A stretch of DNA of 61,286 nt from an uncultured Rhodobiaceae bacterium (lineage in GTDB: Bacteria > Pseudomonadota > Alphaproteobacteria > Rhizobiales > TMED25): positions 1 to 61,286 of the forward strand of contig CAJWEW010000007.1 in the NCBI GenBank assembly GCA_913030915.1, read 5' to 3'. A program made the position numbers and the translations under genes. A model generated the notes under the pieces. It was not told the origin of the DNA, did no database searches, and saw only the letters and a list, made by a program, of their open reading frames with translations. Shown here in pieces: positions 55,151-61,286 of the stretch; the stretch's first letter is position 1, and every line of letters begins with the position of its first letter.

Positions 55151-55960
55151 TTAATATTTATAAAATCCTTCCTTTGTTTTGCGGCCCAGCTTTCCACACT
55201 GGACATATTCTTCTAACAAAGGGCACGGTTTATATTTTGAGTCATTGAAATCTTCTTGGAGTATCCTCAGAATTGATAAACAAGTATCCAAACCTATAAA
55301 GTCAGCTAACTCTAGTGGTCCCATGGGGTGATTTGCTCCTACTTTTAATGCTGTATCGATAGACTTAGCATCCGATGTGTCATTCTCGAGGCAATAAATT
55401 GCTTCGTTTATCATCGGTAACAAAATTCTATTCACTATAAAACCAGGTTTATCATTGCATTCTATTGATATCATATCCATTACATCAAGATACTGCGTTA
55501 TTTCTGTGAGAATTTTCTTATCAAGCGCCCTATGATTGATTATTTCGACAAGCTTGATTATCTGCGGCGGGTTCATAAAATGAAGACCAAGAAATCTCTC
55601 AGGGTATTGAAGACTGCTTGCTAATCTATGAATTGATATTGAAGATGTATTGGTCGCAATAATTGTTTTTCTGTTGCAATTTTTCTCAATATTTTTGAAG
55701 AAATTTGACTTTATGTTCTCATCTTCAGTCAAACATTCAATAATTAAATCACAGTTTTTCAATGAAGATATTTTATCTTTATATTTTACTGTAGCCTGCA
55801 GATTTGATTCATTGATTTTTTTATCAAGTTTACCTTTAGCATTGGACAGCTGACTTTCTTCTGTATCAAAAATAATCACGTCATAGCCCGCATGTAGGTT
55901 AGTTTCTGCGATCGCAGATCCCATTAATCCACAACCAGCAATACCGACCTGAGTAACCAT
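55151..55960 (-). CDS. 3-hydroxyacyl-CoA (3-hydroxybutyryl-CoA) dehydrogenase
   Basis: This enzyme oxidises 3-hydroxyacyl-CoA to the 3-keto form with NAD. The dinucleotide motif is GIAGCGLMGSAIAE. The catalytic Ser-His-Glu-Asn set is seen in TNTSSISIH, LGLHFMNPPQIIKLVEII and GFIVNRILLPMINEA. At 269 residues it is slightly shorter than the usual 285-290. It lies four bases after etfA, so it is co-expressed with its electron acceptor, a typical arrangement. Confidence 0.91.
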   Translation of the reverse strand: MVTQVGIAGCGLMGSAIAETNLHAGYDVIIFDTEESQLSNAKGKLDKKINESNLQATVKYKDKISSLKNCDLIIECLTEDENIKSNFFKNIEKNCNRKTIIATNTSSISIHRLASSLQYPERFLGLHFMNPPQIIKLVEIINHRALDKKILTEITQYLDVMDMISIECNDKPGFIVNRILLPMINEAIYCLENDTSDAKSIDTALKVGANHPMGPLELADFIGLDTCLSILRILQEDFNDSKYKPCPLLEEYVQCGKLGRKTKEGFYKY

Positions 55961-55964
55961 TTTT

Positions 55965-56909
55965 TTATTTTTGTATTTTTTCGAGTTCTTTATCTAGATC
56001 AGGAACTGCATCGAATAAATCGGCAACTAAGCCATAATCGGCAACCTCAAATATTGGAGCTTCTTCATCTTTGTTTATTGCAACAATGACTTTAGAGTCT
56101 TTCATGCCAGCTAGATGCTGAATAGCTCCGGATATGCCAACCGCGATATAAAGTTCAGGAGCAACGACTTTTCCAGTTTGCCCCACTTGGTATTCATTTG
56201 GAACAAAACCTGAGTCAACAGCTGCCCGGCTTGCGCCCACAGCGGCGCCAAGTTTGTCCGCAACAGACTCTAGCAACTTGAAATTATCTCCAGATTGCAT
56301 TCCCCTCCCACCGGAGACTATGGTGCCAGCTGATGTCAGTTCAGGCCTTTCACCACCAGACACTTTTTCTTCAACGAACTCAGATAGGCCTGGATTTTTT
56401 TCTATTCCGATTGAGCTTATTTCGGCAGTTGATTTGCTTTCTTTCGCGGTTTCAAATGCAGTTGTCCTAATTGTTATGACATTCTTATCAGTTGAACTTT
56501 CAACTGTAGCAATCGCATTACCTGCATATATTGGTCTTTGAAATGTTTTTCCATCAACAACATTAATAATCTCTGATATTTGGCTAACATCTAATTTTGC
56601 TGCAACTCTTGGCAGTATGTTCTTTCCATTTGTGGTCGCCGCAGATACCAGATAATCATACTCGTTCATAAGATCAATTAATAATTCAGAAATGGGCTCT
56701 GATAACATATTTTTATAGTGTGAGTTTTCAGCAAGCAAAACCTTTTCTACGCCTTCTGTTGAAGCTGCATCATTTGCAGCATTTGCACAATCCATACCCG
56801 CAACTAGAACATGGACAGGACTAGCAATCTTTGAGGCTGCAGTAATTGCTTTCTTGGTTGCCTCTTTAAGAATTTCATTGTTATGTTCTGCTAATACTAA
56901 AATACTCAT
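55965..56909 (-). CDS. etfA: Electron transfer flavoprotein alpha subunit
   Basis: EtfA binds FAD and passes electrons from acyl-CoA dehydrogenases to the ETF-quinone oxidoreductase. The C-terminal FAD domain has GGRGMQSGDNFKLLE, GASRAAVDSGF, QVGQTGKVVAPELYIAVGISGA and the late ADLFDAVPDL segments, all canonical. The start overlaps the last base of the etfB stop. The length of 314 residues is normal. Confidence 0.97.
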   Translation of the reverse strand: MSILVLAEHNNEILKEATKKAITAASKIASPVHVLVAGMDCANAANDAASTEGVEKVLLAENSHYKNMLSEPISELLIDLMNEYDYLVSAATTNGKNILPRVAAKLDVSQISEIINVVDGKTFQRPIYAGNAIATVESSTDKNVITIRTTAFETAKESKSTAEISSIGIEKNPGLSEFVEEKVSGGERPELTSAGTIVSGGRGMQSGDNFKLLESVADKLGAAVGASRAAVDSGFVPNEYQVGQTGKVVAPELYIAVGISGAIQHLAGMKDSKVIVAINKDEEAPIFEVADYGLVADLFDAVPDLDKELEKIQK

Positions 56910-57658
56910 TATATTACTCCTGAAACGTTTTTTAATTTATCCACTAAATCCTCTATTGAGTCAACCTTTCCACCACCTATTCTTATTGGAGGCTCTTCTA
57001 CTTTTTTAGTAACAACTTTAGGTTGCATTTCAATTTGTAAGCTCGCAGGATCAACTTCGTCAATGGTCTTTTGCTTTGCTTTCATAATGTTAGGTAATGA
57101 GGCATATCTCGGTTCATTTAATCGTAAATCTGTTGTTAGTACAGCAGGTTTTGCAAGCTTGATTGTTTGTAGACCGCCATCTATTTCTCTTGTAACGACA
57201 AATGAGTCATTCTCAATTTCAATTTTTGATGCGTATGTGCCAATTGAACAACCCAAAAGGGCTGATAGCATTTGTCCTGTTTGATTGCAATCATCATCAA
57301 TAGATTGTTTTCCTAATATTATTAAATCAAACGCTTCTTTTTCAATTATCTTTGCTAGAATTTTTGCAACAAGCAGTGGCTCTGGAGAATGTTCTGTCTT
57401 TACATGAATACCTCTGTCAGCACCCATTGCTAGTGCATTCCTGATTGTTTCTTTTGATTGTTCAGGCCCAAGAGAAACTACAACTATTTCATCACACTTT
57501 CCACCTTCTTTTATCCTTATTGCTTCTTCGACAGCAATTTCATCAAATGGGTTGATGGACATCTTGACATTATTTAGGTCAACCGAATTTGTTTCTTTAT
57601 CAACTCTGATTTTAACGTTGTAATCAACAACTCTCTTTACTGGTACGAGTATTTTCAT
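56909..57658 (-). CDS. etfB: Electron transfer flavoprotein beta subunit
   Basis: EtfB pairs with EtfA and binds AMP. The N-terminus MKILVPVKRVVDYNVKIRV and NPFDEIAVEEAIRIKE near residue 36 are standard. The segment LVAKILAKIIEKEAFDLIILGKQSIDDDCNQTG (read in two pieces: KEAFDLIILGKQSIDDD and NQTGQM) and the recognition-loop region PRYASLPNIMKAK are typical of the ETF group that serves beta-oxidation. The length of 249 residues is normal. Confidence 0.97.
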   Translation of the reverse strand: MKILVPVKRVVDYNVKIRVDKETNSVDLNNVKMSINPFDEIAVEEAIRIKEGGKCDEIVVVSLGPEQSKETIRNALAMGADRGIHVKTEHSPEPLLVAKILAKIIEKEAFDLIILGKQSIDDDCNQTGQMLSALLGCSIGTYASKIEIENDSFVVTREIDGGLQTIKLAKPAVLTTDLRLNEPRYASLPNIMKAKQKTIDEVDPASLQIEMQPKVVTKKVEEPPIRIGGGKVDSIEDLVDKLKNVSGVI

Positions 57659-57670
57659 AATTATTCTCCG

Positions 57671-58258
57671 TTACTCCTCGTAGTTATTACCTGGTATCCA
57701 AAGTATGTCTTCAAAATCTAATTTCAAGTTTACATACCTTGCTGCAACAAATAGGAAGTCGGATAATCTATTAATATATTGAACCGCTTCCTTACTGATT
57801 TCAGACTCCTCAATTTGTCTTAGTTCTATCATCTCCCTCTCACAACGTCTAGCGATTGTTCTTGCTATATGAATATATGCTGAGACTTTTGTGCCACCTG
57901 GCAGAATAAAAGATCTTAATGGCTCAAGTTGGCTATTTAGTTTATCAATTTCTTTTTCAAGGTTCTTAACATAATTGTTAACTATTTTGAGGCTGTCTGC
58001 GTTTTTATCTTTATCCGGTATACAGAGGTCTGCGCCAAGATCGAATAAATCATTTTGAATTGTAGCGAGTATTTTGTCTAATTCTTTTAATTTATCTGAC
58101 TCAATAAAAGATCTTGCCAATCCAATGAAGGAGTTCAATTCATCCACTGACCCATATGCAGATACTCTTTTTGAGCTCTTTGCGATACGTTCGCCATTGC
58201 CAAGTGCGGTTGTACCGTCGTCACCTGTTTTTGTATATATTTTGTTTAAGATTACGAT
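57671..58258 (-). CDS. PduO-type cob(I)alamin adenosyltransferase; probable ATC start
   Basis: This enzyme adenosylates cobalamin using ATP. The conserved N-terminal ATP site LNKIYTKTGDDGTTALGNG and SSKRVSAYGSVDELN lie upstream of a GTG at 58147 that would otherwise be the first standard start, so that start would remove the active site. In frame between the stop at 58271-58273 and this region there is no ATG, GTG or TTG. An ATC at 58256-58258, nine bases after AAGGG, gives VILNKIYT directly after the start, in register with the family's MVxLNKIYT. The protein then has 195 residues, a normal size. It lies 12 bases after the HIG1 gene and 12 before etfB. Confidence 0.82.
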   Translation of the reverse strand: MVILNKIYTKTGDDGTTALGNGERIAKSSKRVSAYGSVDELNSFIGLARSFIESDKLKELDKILATIQNDLFDLGADLCIPDKDKNADSLKIVNNYVKNLEKEIDKLNSQLEPLRSFILPGGTKVSAYIHIARTIARRCEREMIELRQIEESEISKEAVQYINRLSDFLFVAARYVNLKLDFEDILWIPGNNYEE

Positions 58259-58270
58259 TTGCTTGATCCC

Positions 58271-58459
58271 TTAATAGTTAAAATAGAAAAATATCATAAT
58301 TAATACGACTGCAATGAACTGTGCGACCACTCTAAATCTCATTAATTTTTGTGATCTGTTGGCGCTTCCTCTCTTTAGCATGTTTGCTAAACCCAAAACA
58401 AGAACTAAAGCCACAGAAAGAACTGAAATTGTAATTATTATATATAGTAAACCAGACAT
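58271..58459 (-). CDS. Twin-transmembrane HIG1 domain-like protein
   Basis: This 62-residue protein has two hydrophobic segments (about residues 3-26, LLYIIITISVLSVALVLVLGLANML; and 44-60, VAQFIAVVLIMIFFYF) joined by the basic loop KRGSANRSQKLMRFRV, which matches the alphaproteobacterial HIG1/twin-TM family found beside pduO and etfBA. Related mitochondrial HIG1 proteins associate with cytochrome oxidase; a similar role here is only suggested. Confidence 0.8.
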   Translation of the reverse strand: MSGLLYIIITISVLSVALVLVLGLANMLKRGSANRSQKLMRFRVVAQFIAVVLIMIFFYFNY

Positions 58460-58530
58460 TATGATACCAACATTTATACTAACTTATTTAATCACTGAGT
58501 TCAGAAATTTCAAAGTTTATCCAACACTGA

Positions 58531-58551
58531 ATTGAAAAATATTTTTTCAAT
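58531..58551. repeat. Nine-base perfect inverted repeat in the divergent leader region
   Basis: ATTGAAAAA (58531-58539) and TTTTTCAAT (58543-58551) are perfect inverted copies with a three-base spacer. They lie between the divergent HIG1 and esterase genes. The pair could be an operator or a weak RNA hairpin in the esterase leader. Confidence 0.4.
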
Positions 58552-58615
58552 TAATAGAACCTATTGTAAGATTGCTTTAGCACAGCAATATTTTTGGCAA
58601 GGAATTAGAATTATT

Positions 58616-59221
58616 ATGAAAGAAAAAAAACTACTCATCCTTCTCCATGGTTATGGGGCTAATGGTATGGATTTAATGCCAATTGGAGATTATGTAAAAA
58701 ATGCAATAAAAAAATTTGAATTGGATTATTTTGCGCCAGATGCATTTGAGGTTTGTGACTCAAATCCATCTGGTTTTCAGTGGTTTAAATTATCCCCTGA
58801 TCGCGAATATTCTTACAATGGGGAGGTTGAGAAAGTCTCTACTAAGGTTCTCTCAGATATAATCATACAAGAAACCCAAAATCGCCAGATCAGAATATCA
58901 GATGTAATACTCTGTGGGTTCAGTCAAGGTGGAATGGTCGCGCTATCGACAAGCTTAACAATAAAAGAAAAACCTTTGGCAACAATTTGCCTTTCAGGAT
59001 TGCTTGTTGATAATATTCATCCTATTGGGGAAATGCAACCCAATATTCTTGTGATGCATGGTGAAGAGGATGACGTTTTATCAATTGATTTTTATCATAA
59101 AACAAAACAACAATTAGATGATTATGGCATAGAGTACCAAGCAAAATCCTATCCCAACCTGGGGCATAGCATTAGCCAAGAAGAACTAGATGATCTCATT
59201 ATATTTTTAGATAATTTATAG
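58616..59221 (+). CDS. Phospholipase/carboxylesterase family alpha/beta hydrolase
   Basis: The protein has the alpha/beta-hydrolase elements of the YpfH/carboxylesterase group: ILLHGYGANGMDLMP near the start (oxyanion hole), nucleophile Ser in CGFSQGGMVAL, Asp in HGEEDDVLSID and His in PNLGHSISQEE. The ATG at 58616 gives 201 residues and places the first beta strand at the start as in relatives. A TTG at 58532 would add 28 residues without family similarity. The substrate is unknown. It converges on dsbB with seven bases between. Confidence 0.85.
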   Translation: MKEKKLLILLHGYGANGMDLMPIGDYVKNAIKKFELDYFAPDAFEVCDSNPSGFQWFKLSPDREYSYNGEVEKVSTKVLSDIIIQETQNRQIRISDVILCGFSQGGMVALSTSLTIKEKPLATICLSGLLVDNIHPIGEMQPNILVMHGEEDDVLSIDFYHKTKQQLDDYGIEYQAKSYPNLGHSISQEELDDLIIFLDNL

Positions 59222-59228
59222 TTTACCT

Positions 59229-59759
59229 TTATATAATTTGTCTGTTCTTTTTAAGATCAAAGATGACAAAGCCAGCTATCAGTAAATTTGAAATTATATT
59301 GTAACCAGATAGGGATAGCCCAAAAAACTTTAGTGGATCTGAACAGTTTGGCTCTATTTTGTTTATGTCTTCGAGTAAATTTGTGGCGTTTAGCTCCATA
59401 CCAGAGAGCCTATCTGAACATCCTGAAAAATTTTGCCAGTAATTATTTTCAATACCAAAATGATAAGTTGCAATTGAAAATCCAGTTATGGAGGCTAATA
59501 TAATGACAACATAGGCTCCAACATAAGCTCTCTTTGAGAAATATTTAAATAAAGGTAATGATAGGTTGACAGAGATTGTTTTAGATTTGAGAGAGAACAG
59601 CGCAATAGCTGACAAAATAATGATATAATATGGATATCTCTGGATAATGCATAACTCGCAGGGTTTGTATCCCAGAACATGCTCAATGAAATAAGCCGAT
59701 AAAATAATACAGGTCGCATAAATTGCGATAATTAACGGAATTGATATTCTAAAATTCAT
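59229..59759 (-). CDS. dsbB: Disulfide bond formation protein DsbB
   Basis: DsbB reoxidises DsbA in the periplasm and passes electrons to quinone. Four membrane segments are visible. The first periplasmic loop has the CELC redox pair (KPCELCIIQRYPYY) near residue 32, and the second loop holds the other Cys pair in FSGCSDRL and EPNCSDPL. The ATG at 59759 is preferred to a TTG at 59771, which would overlap the upstream gene. At 176 residues it is normal. Confidence 0.92.
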   Translation of the reverse strand: MNFRISIPLIIAIYATCIILSAYFIEHVLGYKPCELCIIQRYPYYIIILSAIALFSLKSKTISVNLSLPLFKYFSKRAYVGAYVVIILASITGFSIATYHFGIENNYWQNFSGCSDRLSGMELNATNLLEDINKIEPNCSDPLKFFGLSLSGYNIISNLLIAGFVIFDLKKNRQII

Positions 59760-59761
59760 AA

Positions 59762-60412
59762 TTAAAACCAAGCGTAGATATAGAACATTATTAATATTAT
59801 AACTAAAGATAGAATTATCAATGATCTACTTACCACTTTCTTACTCTTGTTGATCTTATCATAAATATCAATCATTTTTGGACCAATAATGTAAGTTATT
59901 GTGGTCACAATCTGATATCTAAAATATCTTCCAATAAAGCTGTAGATGATTAGATAAAAAATATTAATTTTAAAAATACCACTCGCTATCGTTACAAGTT
60001 TGAATGGGAATGGTGTAATGGCTCCAATAAGTATGATCAATGGTCCATAGCTTTCGTACAACTCACCAAAATCTGATAAATCGATAAAATTACGGATCAT
60101 ATATTCTTCCAGATAAAAACCCAGAAGATATCCAATTAATGCACCAATTGTCGACATTACTGATGCAATAAGTGCAAATTTTATGAATTTTTTACGAAAC
60201 TTGATAACCGATGGTATCAAAATTACCTCAACCGGCACTGGGTTTACGACGCTTTCGGTAATTGAAAATAAGGAAATATAGAATGTTACTAACTTCTCAT
60301 TAGTGTATTTCTCTATATTTTTTTTCCAATCAAGCAATAAGTTTCTCAATCTAGCAAATGTTCTCAGTGGACTTATTATATAATGAGACAAATCTCGTTG
60401 ATTATCAATCAA
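59762..60412 (-). CDS. YqaA/VTT domain (DedA-like) membrane protein
   Basis: A membrane protein of the VTT/SNARE-associated family. NPVPVEVILIPSVI near residue 57 and the GAITPFPFKLVTIASG segment near residue 132 are the re-entrant-loop motifs of the DedA superfamily. Relatives include undecaprenyl-phosphate flippases. The start is uncertain: TTG at 60412 is the first available, but family N-termini begin near LRNLLLDWKKN around residue 22. It lies two bases upstream of dsbB, a pair common in Alphaproteobacteria. Confidence 0.8.
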   Translation of the reverse strand: MIDNQRDLSHYIISPLRTFARLRNLLLDWKKNIEKYTNEKLVTFYISLFSITESVVNPVPVEVILIPSVIKFRKKFIKFALIASVMSTIGALIGYLLGFYLEEYMIRNFIDLSDFGELYESYGPLIILIGAITPFPFKLVTIASGIFKINIFYLIIYSFIGRYFRYQIVTTITYIIGPKMIDIYDKINKSKKVVSRSLIILSLVIILIMFYIYAWF

Positions 60413-60426
60413 GAATTATGCATAAT
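60398..60426 (+). promoter_or_regulatory. Candidate sigma-70 promoter for amtB
   Basis: TTGATT (60398-60403) and CATAAT (60421-60426) are separated by 17 bases. Transcription would begin near 60433 and give a 28-base leader with GGGAGA eight bases... before the amtB ATG. The -35 lies within the start of the opposing VTT-domain gene. I see no sigma-54 type -24/-12 pair here. Confidence 0.4.
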
Positions 60427-60460
60427 CGTCAGCAAATATATGTAATTTGGGAGAAATATA

Positions 60461-61286
60461 ATGGTTAATTCTGGGGATACTAGTTGGATACTGACTGCTA
60501 CGGCTCTTGTTCTGTTTATGACGATGCCAGGCTTAGCTCTTTTTTATGCAGGCTTAGTTAGATCGAAAAATATTTTATCAGTTTTGATGCATTGTGCTGC
60601 TATATGTTGTCTTGCATCGATTACGTGGTTGGCGGTTGCCTATTCACTCGCTTTTTCAGGTGATGGTGCTTATATTGGAGATCTATCAAAAATATTTCTA
60701 GCAGGTGTGACACGAGATGCAATGAGTGGATCTATCCCAGAATCCTTATTCTTCTCATTTCAAATGACATTCGCAATAATAACTCCAGCTCTAATCGTTG
60801 GGGCTTATGTAGAAAGAATAAAATTTGGCGCTGTTTTACTAATTTCTGCACTCTGGCTAATATTTGTTTATGCTCCAGTTTGCCATTGGGTCTGGGGCGG
60901 AGGCTGGCTTAGTGCACTTGGTGTCTACGATTTTGCCGGGGGTATTGTTGTTCATGTTACAGCTGGGGTATCAGCACTCGTCATAGCAAAAATGCTTGGT
61001 AGTAGATCTGGCTATCCCGATCAAGTCCAGCCTCCACATGCACCTTGGATGGTGATGGTAGGCGCCTGCATGCTGTGGGTGGGATGGTTTGGATTTAATG
61101 CGGGTAGTGCTCTAACAGCTGGTACAGACGCATCTATGGCATTGCTTGTCACTCATATTTCAGCAGCTACTGCATCTTTAGTCTGGCTAATCATTGAATG
61201 GTTAAGGTTTGGTAAGCCAAGCCTAGTCGGTCTTGTTACAGGGACTATTGCAGGTTTGGCAACCATTACCCCAGCTTCAGGCTATG
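60461..61286 (+). CDS. amt: Ammonium transporter (Amt family), 3' end cut by window
   Basis: This is the N-terminal 275 residues of an ammonium channel. The first segment MVNSGDTSWILTATALVLFM lacks a clear cleavable signal. TMPGLALFYAGLVRSKN is the classic helix-1 motif, SFQMTFAIITPALIVGAYVER is the Phe-gate region, and FAGGIVVHVTAGVSALV contains the first pore His. MLWVGWFGFNAGSAL follows. GGGAGA precedes the ATG. No glnK is next to it on the left; whether one follows cannot be seen. Confidence 0.95.
   Translation, partial: MVNSGDTSWILTATALVLFMTMPGLALFYAGLVRSKNILSVLMHCAAICCLASITWLAVAYSLAFSGDGAYIGDLSKIFLAGVTRDAMSGSIPESLFFSFQMTFAIITPALIVGAYVERIKFGAVLLISALWLIFVYAPVCHWVWGGGWLSALGVYDFAGGIVVHVTAGVSALVIAKMLGSRSGYPDQVQPPHAPWMVMVGACMLWVGWFGFNAGSALTAGTDASMALLVTHISAATASLVWLIIEWLRFGKPSLVGLVTGTIAGLATITPASGY

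Noticed and set aside
58148..58531. Cobalamin riboswitch near the adenosyltransferase gene
   Set aside because: There is no room between HIG1 and pduO, and no B12-box-like sequence upstream of HIG1.
1..61286. CRISPR arrays, insertion sequences, prophage or rRNA genes
   Set aside because: I saw no regularly spaced repeats, transposase, integrase or phage gene and no rRNA sequence while reading the window.

Overview
The window reads as chromosomal DNA of a low-GC, tightly packed alphaproteobacterium, probably a streamlined marine lineage. The evidence is gene order typical of Alphaproteobacteria: rnd-lptC-lptA-lptB-rpoN; NDUFA9-like/uppP/GST/queG/SDR; chorismate mutase-hisC-tyrA beside metX-metW-gloB; argH-lptM-lysA-ftsE-ftsX-ydcF-plsC; and HIG1-pduO-etfB-etfA-hbd. 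I see no rRNA, phage, insertion sequence, CRISPR array or plasmid gene. Gaps between genes are mostly under 100 bases, no stretch over 300 bases lacks a gene, and I found no convincing intrinsic terminator.

Layout. Positions 80-8.4 kb: a YejABEF-type peptide importer, convergent with an NlpC/P60 murein peptidase, an M17 aminopeptidase and a flavodoxin-like protein. 8.5-12.66 kb: tRNA-Thr, a tiny Lys-rich protein, murA, hisD, maf, an unknown membrane protein, yacG and tRNA-Phe. 12.67-22.5 kb: an accessory catabolic block with three Gfo/Idh/MocA dehydrogenases, a beta-hydroxyacid dehydrogenase, an enolase-superfamily enzyme, a MmgE/PrpD protein, a TauD-like dioxygenase, TerC, a carboxymuconolactone-decarboxylase-like protein and an amidohydrolase. 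It has no obvious transporter or regulator. 22.5-26.5 kb: rpoN and LPS-transport genes. 26.5-32 kb: an NDUFA9-like protein, uppP, pirin, GST, queG and an SDR protein. 32.1-39.7 kb: infC-rpmI-rplT-pheS-pheT-lepA-mepA and tRNA-Ser. 39.7-44 kb: DUF2237, selO, an MFS transporter and a thiolase. 44-50.9 kb: gloB, metW and metX, then chorismate mutase, hisC and tyrA, then plsC and a YdcF-like protein. 50.9-55.1 kb: ftsX, ftsE, lysA, lptM and argH. 55.1-61.3 kb: beta-oxidation/ETF genes, pduO, HIG1, an esterase, dsbB, a VTT-domain protein and the start of an ammonium transporter gene cut by the window edge.

Two observations stand out. First, three genes besides infC (NlpC/P60, the NDUFA9-like gene and pduO) have no ATG, GTG or TTG at the position their family requires. 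Each instead has an isoleucine codon (ATT, ATA or ATC) a short distance after a Shine-Dalgarno-like sequence. infC itself starts this way, as in many bacteria, so these may be IF3-sensitive starts. Second, FtsX lacks almost the whole periplasmic domain that normally sits between its first two membrane segments. The best candidate for an undescribed metabolic pathway is the 12.7-22.5 kb block.
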